A stretch of DNA of 64,000 nucleotides from Saccharothrix espanaensis DSM 44229 (GCF_000328705.1 NC_019673.1:6448001-6512000), one strand, 5' to 3'. Positions 51,075 through 59,981 are shown, counted from the first letter of the stretch. The notes: generated by a model not told the origin, from the sequence alone. A program made the numbers and translations.

Positions 51075-51407
51075 TCACGGTTGTCGGGTGGGACGGGCGA
51101 CTTCGGCATTGTCGGGCCGGTCGGTGTCGGGCGCGACCTGACGTGCGCACCTCGCCTGCCGTGAGCGCGCCGAAAGGATCTCGGCGAACGCGCCCAGACC
51201 CGCCTTGCGGTAGGCGCGTCCCAGGATCGAGACCGCCTCCGTCCAGTCCGGGGTGGGCTCGTCGGCGAGCGAGCGGATCAGGTGCACCTCCCGAGCCACG
51301 CTCACCACCCTTGTCAGCCGGGTGGAGCGGGCGCGTGCGGGAAGCGGGTGGCGGGCAGCGGGCCGGCCGGTAGTGGCAGGTCGAGCGGAGGGAACGTTGG
51401 GCGTCAT
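51075..51407 (-). CDS. Hypothetical 110-aa protein, second gene of a coupled pair
   Basis: Helical, basic protein without a recognised domain (SVAREVHLIRSLADEPTPDW, then LGRAYRKAGLGAFAEIL). Its ATG overlaps the stop of the upstream frame as ATGA, the best evidence that it is real. The C-terminal about 25 residues are low-complexity. Function unknown. Confidence 0.45.
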   Translation of the reverse strand: MTPNVPSARPATTGRPAARHPLPARARSTRLTRVVSVAREVHLIRSLADEPTPDWTEAVSILGRAYRKAGLGAFAEILSARSRQARCARQVAPDTDRPDNAEVARPTRQP

Positions 51408-51939
51408 AGAGGGCGCTCAGGGGCGCCGTTCCGTTCGTGCGCCGCCTCTTCCACATCCAGCACCCGCAACGGGTCCGCTAGTGCGGAGATCTCCGCGCGC
51501 AGGCGCTCGGTACCGGGCGTCCGGTCGACCAACCGCTCCAGCCACCCGGCCACGTCGTCCAGCTCCGCCGCCGGCCCGTCGACCAGGTGGTCGGACAACG
51601 CGGTCACGAGCACGTCGAGGTCGTCGCCCGGGAACAGCCGCTCGACACCACCGCGCGTCACAGCGGGCAGGACGGTGCTCAGCGGCGGCCACGCCGATGC
51701 GGCCATCCGGTCGTCCTGGGCGAGGGCGTCGGCGCCGACCCCGTACTCCGCCAGAAGGCGCAGGGCCTCCCCCAACGCCACCCATTCCGCCGCGACCCTC
51801 AGCGGGTCGCCGCCAGCCGACGCCCGTAACTGCCCGGCCGCACACGTTCCCGTCCCTCACGCCCCGGGGCACCCGCCCGCTCCGCCTGGGCGCACAACTC
51901 GTCCACCAGCGCGAGGTGCGCTGCGGTGTAGCGGGGCAC
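51404..51939 (-). pseudogene. Hypothetical protein gene with a probable frameshift
   Basis: From GTG 51939 one frame reads MPRYTAAHLALVDELCAQAE and stops near 51800. Around 51850 the coding look passes to the neighbouring frame, which reads GGDPLRVAAEWVALGEALRL and LLAEYGVG and runs to 51404 (125 aa if begun at GTG 51781). Joined, they make one protein of about 175 aa. Either a real frameshift or an assembly error is present; the downstream ORF can still be translated and overlaps the next gene (ATGA). No family recognised. Confidence 0.5.
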
Positions 51940-52078
51940 GGTCGTTTCCCGTCCTCGTGGACGAAAGGCAAGATAGCGGGATCACGACGTGGTGCCTCAG
52001 GCGCTCTCGCAGGCGCGGCCCACCGCGCCGAGATGGGTAGGGAGGTGCGCACCTGCGCGAACGGGTCGTGGCCTGTCG

Positions 52079-52465
52079 TCAGCGGTCGGCGCGGCGGCTG
52101 GACGGGTCGGCCAGGGAGGCGACCAGTGCGTCCCAGTCACCGGAGTGGCAGGACCAGCGGGCCAACGGGAGCTTCGTGCGGTTGCCGTTCCGGCCGACCG
52201 CGAACAACCGGCCGCCTTCGGACTCCAGGCGCTGGTAGGGGTAGTCCTTCGGCGCCCGGCCGATGACCATCACCCAGACCGCGTCGGGCAGCACCGCGAA
52301 GTACGGGCGCACGAAGTACGACCAGCCGAGGGCGATCCCCACCACGCCCACCACGATCGCGACGCTGAACGTGCCCACCACCGTCGCCCAGATCCCCAGG
52401 GCCAGCAAAGCGACCCCGATCAAGAGGACGAACCAGGCGATGACCGGGCTGAAACGGACCTTCAT
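52079..52465 (-). CDS. Two-helix membrane protein
   Basis: 128 aa. Two membrane helices (about 9-28 and 32-52) are followed by a soluble domain (YFAVLPDAVWVMVIGRAPKD, LFAVGRNGNRTKLPLARWSC). No family assigned. ATG 52465 has GAGAGGTG 3-10 nt upstream. Confidence 0.65.
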   Translation of the reverse strand: MKVRFSPVIAWFVLLIGVALLALGIWATVVGTFSVAIVVGVVGIALGWSYFVRPYFAVLPDAVWVMVIGRAPKDYPYQRLESEGGRLFAVGRNGNRTKLPLARWSCHSGDWDALVASLADPSSRRADR

Positions 52466-52956
52466 GCACACCTCTCCCGAACGGCGGTCGAAGGAGTGCG
52501 AGGGTAGGGGAGGTCGGCTGTCGGCGTGGGCGGTTCGCGGGAGGTTCGGCACGGTGCGCACGACGCTGTGGTCACCGTGTCGCAAGACGATCCGCCGAAC
52601 CGCCGCAGGGACCGCACCCGGTCTCGGCGGCGGGCGGTGCGCCGACGATTCCGAGGGTGGTCTCCGCGACCGGCTCGGGCGGGTGGTCGTCACCCGGTTC
52701 CGCGCCCCGGCACGGCTCTGTTCAACGAACATCACCGGCTCGCCCAAGACGTCCTGATCGCCGCGACCGGACGCCGAACAGGGACAGTGCCGTCTACAGT
52801 GGACAGTCTGGCGCGCAGTGGGCCACCAGCCGCGGCCGACTCGTCGCGATCTGTCCCGGCGATGCCGACGAGCCGCTGGGTGCAGCGGTTGCCCGTCGGC
52901 GGCGCGGCGCGGTCTTCACGACCTCGAAGGCGGGGTGGTGCGGCGGGGGTCGGCGA
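52466..52956. other. Gap with a dispersed-motif copy and no clear gene
   Basis: The dispersed motif TCTACAGTGGACAGTCTGGC lies at 52793-52812. A plus-strand stretch (TALFNEHHRLAQDVLIAATG, near 52710) looks faintly coding, but no start or full frame supports a gene. Confidence 0.4.
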
Positions 52957-53112
52957 TCAGCGGACCTTCTCCGGGATGCGGTCGAGGGCGACCAGCACGT
53001 GCACGGCGAGGTCTCGCGCGTCCTTGGTGCTGAGCTTGGAGTGGGTCGACAGGGTTTCCTGCACGAGCGCGATCCTGTGCTCGTACAAGGACACGAAGGT
53101 CGATGTCGTCAT
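52957..53112 (-). CDS. Small conserved protein (DUF6307-like)
   Basis: 51 aa: MTTSTFVSLYEHRIALVQET, a Leu/His-rich middle and VHVLVALDRIPEKV at the end. I believe it belongs to the short actinobacterial DUF6307 family, but this is from memory of the pattern only. ATG 53112 overlaps the stop of the DUF5994 gene (ATGA), with AGGTG upstream, so it is translated with it. Confidence 0.6.
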   Translation of the reverse strand: MTTSTFVSLYEHRIALVQETLSTHSKLSTKDARDLAVHVLVALDRIPEKVR

Positions 53113-53666
53113 GAAGTGCACCTGTTCTTCTGTTGGGGGATCCGACCGCCGCCCGCTTCCCGGCCGTCGAAGACGACGCGGGTCGGGTCGGTCGGGTGTC
53201 GTGGTGGCGCGGTCGCCTCGCCGCCGGCGGCGAGGAGTTCGCCGACGGTCTGGACGTTGTCGCGGTCCACAGCGAGGGTCATGATCCGGTGCGCGGCGGC
53301 CGGTTCGGTGTTCGGCGGCACGACCAGCAGCGTGATCCGGCGCTTGTCCGCCGCGATCAGGTCGACGGTGTGCGCGGGTTGCGAGGTGAACCCGTCCAGT
53401 CGGAGCTGACGGCCGCTCGCGGCGACGCGGCGGTGCGCGGAGTTCCACTCGGCGAGGCCGTAGTTCACCCGCACGATCTCGCCCAGCCGCGCCGTGAGCG
53501 CCGCCGGCAACGCGGGCAGCTCGGCGGCGAGGTCCCGGGAACGCGGCCACCAGGCACCGTCGACGTGCCCGGCGGCGTGCGCCACCGGCCGCAGCCGAAG
53601 TCGCCGCGGGTGCCGGGGCGGCTCGGTGACCGGCGGGGCGAGGGGAAGGTGGGGTGCCGACGTCAT
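53109..53666 (-). CDS. DUF5994 family protein
   Basis: 185 aa. The family core is visible: LRLRPVAHAAGHVDGAWWPR, RDLAAELPALPAALTARLGE, VNYGLAEWNSAHRRV, and the strand RITLLVVPPNTEPAAAHRIM. Function unknown; the family is restricted to actinobacteria and often lies in stress- or regulator-linked operons. GGGAG lies 7 nt before ATG 53666. Overlaps the next small gene by 4 bp. Confidence 0.82.
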   Translation of the reverse strand: MTSAPHLPLAPPVTEPPRHPRRLRLRPVAHAAGHVDGAWWPRSRDLAAELPALPAALTARLGEIVRVNYGLAEWNSAHRRVAASGRQLRLDGFTSQPAHTVDLIAADKRRITLLVVPPNTEPAAAHRIMTLAVDRDNVQTVGELLAAGGEATAPPRHPTDPTRVVFDGREAGGGRIPQQKNRCTS

Positions 53667-54162
53667 GCCGGAACTCCCGTCTCCGGCCGGAAACGGCCGA
53701 TTCGCTGCTTCGTCGAGCACGACATGGGCTTGACCGCCCACATTCGGGGTGTTCTCGACAACCCGACCCTACACTCATCGGCTCGCGATCCTGCCACATT
53801 TCGGTTTATCCGGAAATTCTCCCCGATCGTGATTTTTCCGGAGAAATTCACCGCATGCCCGATTTTACGTGTAGCATCAAAGTGGAGGCGATTTTCCGGA
53901 ATTTCACCGCCCACCCGCGCGCCGCTGACGCCCCTGCCTGAGCCGCCGAACGGACCGGCCGCATCACGAGGGTTGCCGCCACCGCGAACCGGGTATCCGT
54001 CGAGCATGACGATCTGGCCCGAGTCGTCCGCCGCCCGTGTTCGCGCCCAATCCCGCCACGCCTGATCCAGCCGCGCCCGATCCCCGCCGATCGCCCCCAC
54101 TCCGCACTGGTCGCCCCGGACCCCGGCGATGGAGCACACATCCCGTTTCCGGAGGTACGAGA
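53667..54162. other. AT-richer control region with repeated TCCGGA-AATTC elements
   Basis: The middle of this gap is visibly richer in A and T than its surroundings. It holds three related elements: TCCGGAAATTCTCC (53809-53822), GATTTTTCCGGAGAAATTCA followed by CCGC (53831-53854) and GATTTTCCGGAATTTCACCG then C (53890-53910). It lies between the divergent DUF5994 and desaturase genes and probably binds a regulator. No gene is supported inside it. Confidence 0.55.
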
Positions 54163-55113
54163 GTGAGCACGAGAATCGCATCCGACCTTTCCCCAGCCGC
54201 GCCGCAGCCCATGGTGGCCGGCGAGAAGACGACGACCGAGATGTTCCTGGTCAAGTTGTTCGCCGTGGTGCCGGCGCTGGCGCTCGCCGCGGCGGTCCCG
54301 CTGGCGTGGGGCTGGGGCCTCGGCTGGGTCGACCTCGGCCTGGCCGCGTTCTTCTACACGCTGACCTGCCTCGGGGTGACGATCGGGTTCCACCGCTACT
54401 TCACGCACGGCGCGTTCAAAGCCACCCGCGGGCTGCGGATCGCGCTCGCGGTGACCGGCAGCATGGCCATGCAGGGCCCGATCATCGGCTGGGTCGCCGA
54501 CCACCGCCGGCACCACGCCTACGCCGACCGCGAGGGCGACCCGCACTCCCCGTGGCTGTTCGGCACCTCGGCCCGCGCGCTGGCCAAGGGGTTCTGGCAC
54601 GCCCACCTGGGCTGGCTGTTCCAGCGGGAGCAGACCAACGCCGCCCGCTTCACGCCCGACCTGCTCGCCGACGCCGACATCCAGCGCGTCAACCGCTGGT
54701 TCCCCGCGCTGACGGTCGTCACGCTGCTCGCGCCCGCCCTCGCCGGCGGGCTGATCACGTGGAGCTGGTGGGGCGCGGCGACCGGGTTCTTCTGGGCCGG
54801 CCTGGTGCGCGTCGCCGTGCTGCACCACGTCACGTGGTCGGTGAACTCGATCTGCCACCTGATCGGCGACCGGCCCTTCACCGCACGCGACAAGTCCGCG
54901 AACTTCTGGCCGCTGGCGATCCTGTCGATGGGCGAGTCCTGGCACAACTCCCACCACGCCGACCCGACCTGCGCCCGGCACGGCGTGCGCCGCGGCCAGG
55001 TCGACGTCTCCGCGCGGCTGATCCGGGTGTTCGAGAAGCTCGGCTGGGCCACCGGGGTCCGCTGGCCGCGCCCGGAACGACTGGCCCGCAACCTCAAGAC
55101 CACCGCCCCCTGA
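54163..55113 (+). CDS. Acyl-CoA/acyl-lipid fatty acid desaturase
   Basis: 316 aa integral-membrane desaturase. The three histidine boxes are complete: HRYFTH (H77-H82), HRRHH (H114-H118) and HNSHH (H261-H265), which hold the di-iron centre. Four membrane helices in two hairpins separate them. The pattern DHRRHHAYADREGDPHSPW is that of stearoyl-CoA delta-9 desaturases. It would make mono-unsaturated membrane lipids with O2 and a reductase, none of which is adjacent. GTG 54163 has GGAGG 7 nt upstream. Confidence 0.9.
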   Translation: MSTRIASDLSPAAPQPMVAGEKTTTEMFLVKLFAVVPALALAAAVPLAWGWGLGWVDLGLAAFFYTLTCLGVTIGFHRYFTHGAFKATRGLRIALAVTGSMAMQGPIIGWVADHRRHHAYADREGDPHSPWLFGTSARALAKGFWHAHLGWLFQREQTNAARFTPDLLADADIQRVNRWFPALTVVTLLAPALAGGLITWSWWGAATGFFWAGLVRVAVLHHVTWSVNSICHLIGDRPFTARDKSANFWPLAILSMGESWHNSHHADPTCARHGVRRGQVDVSARLIRVFEKLGWATGVRWPRPERLARNLKTTAP

Positions 55114-55155
55114 CGTCAGCGGGCGCAGCACCATCCACACAGGACGGACGAGCAC

Positions 55156-55539
55156 ATGCGCGAAACCCCCCAGGGTGAATCGATCATCGCCCAGCGCCTC
55201 CACCTCTCCACCGGCTTCCTCGCGTCCGAGCACGGCTGGGTCACCGAACACCTGGCCGCACTCGGGTCGCGGTTGCGCTCGTTCCACGACGACCAGGTGG
55301 AGCTGGAGATCAGCCTGAAGGACCGCCAGGGCGTCGACCAGCGGGTGACCCTGGAGTGCTGGATCAACCGGACCCCGCGCCTGCACCTGGTCGCCACGTC
55401 CTCGAAGCGCGACCTGCCCGCGGCGCTGAGCGAGGTCCGCAACGAGCTGATCCGCCAGGTGGACGAGGCCAAGACCCGCACCGAACCACGCCACAACCGG
55501 ACCTTGCGGGTCGTCCCCGACCTCCCCGAACCGGAGTAG
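55156..55539 (+). CDS. HPF/RaiA-like ribosome-associated protein
   Basis: 127 aa. The beta-alpha-beta pattern VTEHLAALGSRLRSFHDDQV, VELEISLKDRQG, then RVTLECWINRTPRLHLVATS and SKRDLPAALSEVRNELIRQV resembles a short hibernation-promoting factor. The usual surface basic patch is only partly visible (SKRD, Lys/Arg in the C-tail). It follows the desaturase by 42 bp on the same strand and may be co-transcribed, hinting at a cold- or starvation-linked unit (inference). Confidence 0.6.
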   Translation: MRETPQGESIIAQRLHLSTGFLASEHGWVTEHLAALGSRLRSFHDDQVELEISLKDRQGVDQRVTLECWINRTPRLHLVATSSKRDLPAALSEVRNELIRQVDEAKTRTEPRHNRTLRVVPDLPEPE

Positions 55540-55611
55540 TCCCCGCCGCCGGCGCTCCGAACCACCCACACGTGCGATGCACACACGGTACGTCGGTCGC
55601 GCACACAGTAC

Positions 55612-55623
55612 TAGACTGGCCTC
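55612..55623 (+). promoter_or_regulatory. Leaderless promoter and direct repeats before the XRE gene
   Basis: TAGACT (55612-55617) ends 6 nt before GTG 55624. Just upstream CACACGGTAC (55582-55591) and CACACAGTAC (55602-55611) are direct repeats with 20-bp period that overlap the -10 region, a likely autoregulatory site. Confidence 0.45.
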
Positions 55624-55947
55624 GTGAAGTCGGAAACCTCATCGCAGTTGTGGGACTACATCCGGAAGAACCTCGACAACAGGGGGCTGACGACCGGCGA
55701 CCTGGCGCGGGCGACCGGTGTCCACCGGAGTCGGTTCACCCAGTGGCGGCAAGGGCGGTCGATCTCCATCACCACGGCGCGCTCGGTGGCCGGCCTGTTC
55801 GACACCGGCGTCTTGGAGGTGCTGGTCGCCGCCGGGCTGCTCGGGGACGACGAGGTCCACCTGCAACGGGCCCAACCCGATCTGGCCCTGCTCACCGATG
55901 AGGAACTGCTCGCCGAACTCGGCCGCCGCCTCCACGCGCGCCGGTGA
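55624..55947 (+). CDS. XRE family HTH protein
   Basis: 107 aa. N-terminal HTH: NRGLTTGDLARATGVHRSRF, TQWRQGRSISITTARSVAGL. The C-terminal about 45 residues are a helical acidic region (LTDEELLAELGRRLHARR). Small single-domain XRE proteins of this type regulate themselves or a neighbouring gene. No adjacent toxin gene is visible, so an antitoxin role is not supported. GTG 55624 appears leaderless. Confidence 0.75.
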   Translation: MKSETSSQLWDYIRKNLDNRGLTTGDLARATGVHRSRFTQWRQGRSISITTARSVAGLFDTGVLEVLVAAGLLGDDEVHLQRAQPDLALLTDEELLAELGRRLHARR

Positions 55948-56441
55948 GCGGCACCGGGCAGGACGTCCGGTGGTGCTGCGCCGGGCGGGGATGCTCCACA
56001 GTGGCCGGCTCGGGATCCCGGCCGTCGGACGACGGGCCGCTGAAGCACGAGCCCGTGGCGGCACGTACCGCCGGCGTGCGCCATCACACCGGCTCCGACC
56101 CGCCAAGTGGCGTACGGGAGCTACTGCATGTCGCCGCGTCCGGCTTCCCGGTCCACCGTCGCCTTCCGGGTGCGGTCGGCAGCGGGCACGGCCCGGAGTT
56201 GCACCGAAAACCCCTGCGTCAACGGTGAAACTACCGAAATGTCCGTTCCCTTGGGACAGTCGTCCGGTAGGCAACCCCAAAGTGTGCCGGTACGCCGCCG
56301 TCTCCGGTACCTACCGGAAGCCCTAGTTCGCCGAGCGTCCGCAATGCGACGCTTCGCTGGTTCGGCCGGGGCCACCGCACACCGCCCATACCTGCTGGGC
56401 GGGGACGGCCGGACAATCCCTGCCTCACGAGGAGCATTCGG
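55948..56441. other. Leader region of the M28 aminopeptidase gene
   Basis: No gene seen. It contains CCGGTACGCC/CCGGTACC direct repeats (about 56289-56312) and the GAGGAG ribosome site (56429-56434). Confidence 0.4.
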
Positions 56442-58199
56442 ATGAAGCACAGAACCCTGGGTGCGGCGGTCGCTCTCGCGGCCCTCGCCTGGGTGACGAC
56501 GTCCGCGGGGCCCGCGCTGGCGACCGACGCCCAGCAGCCCGGCGCAACCGCCACCGCCACCGCGCTCGCGGCGCCGAACATCGACGTGGCCGCGGTGCAG
56601 GGCCACCTGACCCAGTTCCAGTCCTTCGCCACCAGCGGCGGCGGCAACCGGCGGGCGGGCAGCAGCGGCTACACCCAGTCGCTGGCCTACGTGAAGGCCA
56701 AGCTCCAGACCGCCGGCTACACGGTGACCGAGCAGCGGTGCACGAGTTGCACCTACGTGTCGAACAACCTGATCGCGGACTGGCCCGGCGGCGACGCCAA
56801 CCAGACCATCATGTTCGGCGCGCACCTCGACGGCGTGTCGGCGGGTCCGGGCATCAACGACAACGCCTCGGGTTCCGGCGCGCTGCTGGAGAACGCCCTC
56901 CAGCTCGCCGCCCGCAACCCCACGATGACCAAGCACGTGCGGTTCGCCTGGTGGACCGACGAAGAGCAGGGCCTCAACGGGTCGCGGTTCTACGTGGGCC
57001 AGCTGACCGCCGCGCAGAAGTCGGCGATCAAGGCGTACTACAACTTCGACATGGTGGCCTCGCGCAACGCGGGCTACTTCATCAACAACATCAGCACTGC
57101 CGCGGCCGCACCGCTGCGGGAGTACTGGACGTCGTTGAACCTCTCCCCCGAGGAGAACGTCGAAGGCGCGGGCCGCTCGGACGACGCGTCGTTCCAGCGG
57201 GCGGGCATCGCGTCCTCGGGCTACGCCACGGGCGCGTCGGCGCGCAAGACCAACGCGCAGGCGCAGAAGTGGGGCGGCACGGCCGGCGGCGCGTACGACG
57301 CCTGCTACCACAGCTCGTGCGACACGACGAGCAACATCAACCCGACGGCGCTGGACCGCGCGTCGGACGGCATCGCGTACACGATCTGGAAGCAGGCCGT
57401 GAGCGACACGCCGGCGAGCGACTTCTCGCTGTCGGTGAGCCCGGGTTCGGGTTCGATCGAGGTCGGCAACACCGGCACGTTCACGGTCAACACCCAGACG
57501 ACGTCCGGTACCGCGCAGAACGTGGCGCTGACCGCGACCGGCCAGCCCACCGGCGTGTCGGTGGCGTTCAACCCGTCGAGCGTGCAGTCCGGTTCGTCGT
57601 CCACGGCGACCGTGTCGGTCGGCTCGACGGTGGGCAGCGGCACGTACCCGATCACCGTGCGGGGCGCGGGAACCGTCGCCAAGACGGCGACGTACACGCT
57701 CACCGTGACCGGTGGCGGCGGCGGTAGCGACTTCTCGCTGTCGCTGAGCTCGTCCTCGGGTTCGGTGGAGGTCGGCAACTCCGGCACGTTCTCGGTGAAC
57801 ACCGCTACCACGGCGGGCTCGCCGCAGACCGTGTCGCTCTCGTCGAGCGGCGCGCCCAGCGGGGTCACCGTCGCGTTCAACCCGTCGAGCGTGCAGTCCG
57901 GCGCGTCGTCCACGGCGACCGTGTCGGTCGCGGCGACGGCGACCGCCGGCACGTACACGATCACCGTGACCGGCTCGGGCACCTCGTCCCGCTCGGCCAC
58001 GTACACGCTGACCGTCACCGGCGGCGGCGGTCCGGGCGGGTGCAACGGCGTGCCGGCGTGGACCGCTTCGGCGTCCTACGTGCCGAACGACCTGGTCTCG
58101 CACAACAGCCACAAGTGGAAGTCGGTCTGGTACTCGGTCGGTGCGGAGCCGGGTCACCCGAACTCCTGGGCCGTGTGGCAGGACCAGGGCGCCTGCTGA
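56442..58199 (+). CDS. Secreted M28 aminopeptidase with two Ig-like repeats and a chitin-binding-like module
   Basis: 585 aa. Signal peptide ([20 protein letters not shown], cleavage near ALA-TD). Residues about 45-315 are a Streptomyces-type aminopeptidase: GAHLDGV (H128), [27 protein letters not shown] and DACYHSSCD give the two-zinc site. Two tandem Ig-like repeats of about 90 residues follow (about 330-425 and 430-525), joined by GGGG linkers, then a Trp-rich CBM5/12-like module ([20 protein letters not shown] to the end). It would trim peptides while bound to chitin or cell wall. ATG 56442 has GAGGAG 7 nt upstream. Confidence 0.9.
   Translation: MKHRTLGAAVALAALAWVTTSAGPALATDAQQPGATATATALAAPNIDVAAVQGHLTQFQSFATSGGGNRRAGSSGYTQSLAYVKAKLQTAGYTVTEQRCTSCTYVSNNLIADWPGGDANQTIMFGAHLDGVSAGPGINDNASGSGALLENALQLAARNPTMTKHVRFAWWTDEEQGLNGSRFYVGQLTAAQKSAIKAYYNFDMVASRNAGYFINNISTAAAAPLREYWTSLNLSPEENVEGAGRSDDASFQRAGIASSGYATGASARKTNAQAQKWGGTAGGAYDACYHSSCDTTSNINPTALDRASDGIAYTIWKQAVSDTPASDFSLSVSPGSGSIEVGNTGTFTVNTQTTSGTAQNVALTATGQPTGVSVAFNPSSVQSGSSSTATVSVGSTVGSGTYPITVRGAGTVAKTATYTLTVTGGGGGSDFSLSLSSSSGSVEVGNSGTFSVNTATTAGSPQTVSLSSSGAPSGVTVAFNPSSVQSGASSTATVSVAATATAGTYTITVTGSGTSSRSATYTLTVTGGGGPGGCNGVPAWTASASYVPNDLVSHNSHKWKSVWYSVGAEPGHPNSWAVWQDQGAC
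57565..57929 (+). repeat. Near-identical DNA blocks in the aminopeptidase Ig-like repeats
   Basis: The blocks GCGTTCAACCCGTCGAGCGT (near 57572) and GCGTTCAACCCGTCGAGCGT (near 57872) and the following TCCACGGCGACCGTGTCGGT are identical at DNA level in the two Ig-like repeats, about 300 bp apart. This shows a recent duplication or gene conversion between the repeats. Confidence 0.75.
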
Positions 58200-58220
58200 T
58201 CCCCCAGCGGCTGATTCCCA

Positions 58221-58262
58221 GCACCTGATCGACGGCACCTGATCGACGGCACCTGATCGACG
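58221..58262. repeat. Three perfect 14-bp tandem repeats
   Basis: GCACCTGATCGACG is repeated exactly three times (58221-58234, 58235-58248, 58249-58262) between the aminopeptidase stop and its terminator. Uncommon outside microsatellites in such genomes. Confidence 0.9.
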
Positions 58263-58263
58263 G

Positions 58264-58293
58264 CGGCTGCCGGCTCACCCGAGCCGGCAGCCG
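58264..58293. terminator. Hairpin terminator after the aminopeptidase gene
   Basis: Perfect 12-bp arms CGGCTGCCGGCT (58264-58275) and AGCCGGCAGCCG (58282-58293) with a 6-nt loop, followed by TTGTCGTT. It may also serve the convergent hydrolase gene at 58342. Confidence 0.85.
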
Positions 58294-58341
58294 TTGTCGT
58301 TCCAGCGCGGCGCTCTGGCGGCCGTGGAGGTGCGGCGGAAG

Positions 58342-59184
58342 TCAGGACGTGGCAACGGTCCTCAGCCACGGGGTCAGGACGGGGAGGACCGCGTCGGCCC
58401 GCATGGCGGTCATGTGGTCGGTGTCGGGGACGAGTTCGACCGCCCAGCCGCGGCGGACCAGTTCGTCGCGGTGGCGTCGGAGCGCGTCGGCGATGACGAC
58501 GTGGGCGTTGTCCCACTTGGGCCCGTAGGTGATGTTGTCGTTCTCGCCGGCGAACACGAGCCTCGGGACGTCCAGCCGGTCCAGGGCGGCGCGTTCGTCG
58601 AAGTCCTGGAGCGACTCGTAGAGGGTGACGTACTGGCGGGTCTGGTCCGGGTTCAGGGTCACCTCGACGGTGTCCCAGTCCCCCGGCACCGCTTCGGTCT
58701 CGGCGGGTTGCCCGCCGGCGAGGGCCAGTCGGTGGGTGGCGAGCGTGACGGTGAGCATCGGGCCGTAGGGGGCGTCCAGCGGCGGGAAGCCGCCCATGGC
58801 CAGGGCGGTGAGGCGGTCGGTGCGGATCGCCAGTTGGAGGCCGGCCAGCCCGAGCCAGGAGTAGCCGTAGTAGGCGAAGCGGTCCGCGCCCGCCGCGTCG
58901 GCGATGGTGAGCAGGTCCGCGGCGACGGCGGTGGCGTCGAGGGTGTGCGGTTTCGGGTGCTGGGCCAGGTGGCCCTCGTAGTCGGCGGCGACGACCCGGA
59001 AGCCGGCGTCGGCGAGGCTCGTGGCGAGGGTGTGCCCCAGGTTCGGGTCGGCGCCCCACGCGCGCATCCGCTCGGCCGTGGCGTCGTCGCTCAGGGCTGT
59101 GCCGACGGGCAGCAGGACCGCCGGCCCGTCGCCCAGGACCGACACCTCCAGGGTGGAGCCGTCGTGGAGTCGTGCGGTGGTCAT
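58342..59184 (-). CDS. Alpha/beta hydrolase
   Basis: 280 aa. The nucleophile elbow is YGYSWLGL (Ser about residue 110), the acid is in GENDNITYG and the catalytic His is in DTDHMTAM. A late cap is visible around 135-190. The substrate is unknown. ATG 59184 follows GGGAGG at 7 nt. It diverges from the TetR gene at 59247; the AT-rich 62-bp gap contains ACTATA repeats that could be TetR operators. Confidence 0.8.
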   Translation of the reverse strand: MTTARLHDGSTLEVSVLGDGPAVLLPVGTALSDDATAERMRAWGADPNLGHTLATSLADAGFRVVAADYEGHLAQHPKPHTLDATAVAADLLTIADAAGADRFAYYGYSWLGLAGLQLAIRTDRLTALAMGGFPPLDAPYGPMLTVTLATHRLALAGGQPAETEAVPGDWDTVEVTLNPDQTRQYVTLYESLQDFDERAALDRLDVPRLVFAGENDNITYGPKWDNAHVVIADALRRHRDELVRRGWAVELVPDTDHMTAMRADAVLPVLTPWLRTVATS

Positions 59185-59246
59185 GGGGTGCCTCCCGGGA
59201 GTCATGAAAACACTATACGCGGTAAATACTATAGGCTGTAAGGACT
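59185..59246. promoter_or_regulatory. Divergent hydrolase/tetR control region
   Basis: AT-rich gap with CACTATACGCGGTAAATACT, ACTATAGG and GGACTATG, i.e. three ACTAT half-sites. Likely TetR operators with overlapping divergent promoters. Confidence 0.55.
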
Positions 59247-59981
59247 ATGAGTTCCGATCAGGACGTCGACGCCCACGTCCGCCGGCTGTGGCGACACCGC
59301 GGCACGACGCTGCCCACCCCGCGCCGCGGCCCCAGCAGGCAGTTGGACCTGGACGAGATCCTGCGGACCGGCATCGCGATCGCCGACGCCGAGGGCCTGC
59401 CGGCGGTGTCGACCCGGGCGATCGCGGCGAAGTTCGACAAGACCGCGATGGCGCTCTACCCGTACGTGGGCACCAAGGAGAACCTGCTCGCCCTCATGCA
59501 GGACCACGCCTGCGCCCTGCCCGTGTGGGACGACCCCGGCACGAGCCTGGCCGACGCGCTCCAGGCGTGGGCGGACGCGCTGTTCGACCTGTACCTGGCC
59601 CACCCGTGGCTGACCGAGCGGCCGTGGTCGCAGGCCACGCAGGGCCCCAACGAGCAGGACTGGCTCGAACGCCTGCTGGGGATCTTCCACGCCTGGGACG
59701 TCCCGTCCGGCGCGCTCCCGCCGACCGTCACCATGCTCTACGCCACCGTCCGCGCCACCGCGAACACCGCCGCCGCGTACCGGCGGATGGACGGGCAGGA
59801 CGTGACGGAGTGGAGCCGGCACGCGCGGGCGACCGCCGAGCAGATCCCCGACCTGCGCGACCGCTACCCGCTCTCGACCGGCCTCGTCCCGCTCACCCCG
59901 CACTGGCGCGACAACCCCCGTGCCGCGCTGACCGGTGCCGTCCGGCTCGTCGCGGCGGCGTTGGGCACGACCACCCGCTGA
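59247..59981 (+). CDS. TetR family regulator
   Basis: 244 aa. A longer than usual N-terminus precedes the HTH (DLDEILRTGIAIADAEGLPA, TRAIAAKFDKTAMALYPYVG), followed by the TetR_C-type ligand domain with LFDLYLAHPWLTERPW. Probably controls the divergent hydrolase. ATG 59247 follows TGTAAGGAC. Confidence 0.85.
   Translation: MSSDQDVDAHVRRLWRHRGTTLPTPRRGPSRQLDLDEILRTGIAIADAEGLPAVSTRAIAAKFDKTAMALYPYVGTKENLLALMQDHACALPVWDDPGTSLADALQAWADALFDLYLAHPWLTERPWSQATQGPNEQDWLERLLGIFHAWDVPSGALPPTVTMLYATVRATANTAAAYRRMDGQDVTEWSRHARATAEQIPDLRDRYPLSTGLVPLTPHWRDNPRAALTGAVRLVAAALGTTTR

Noticed and set aside
53842-54120. Small minus-strand frame in the DUF5994-desaturase gap
   Set aside because: Parts look protein-like (ARLDQAWRDWARTRAADDSG), but no start or ribosome site and it crosses the AT-rich repeats.
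55624-55947. Toxin-antitoxin pair at the XRE gene
   Set aside because: No toxin-sized gene is coupled to it on either side.
58221-58262. CRISPR-like short repeats
   Set aside because: The 14-bp units are directly adjacent without spacers.
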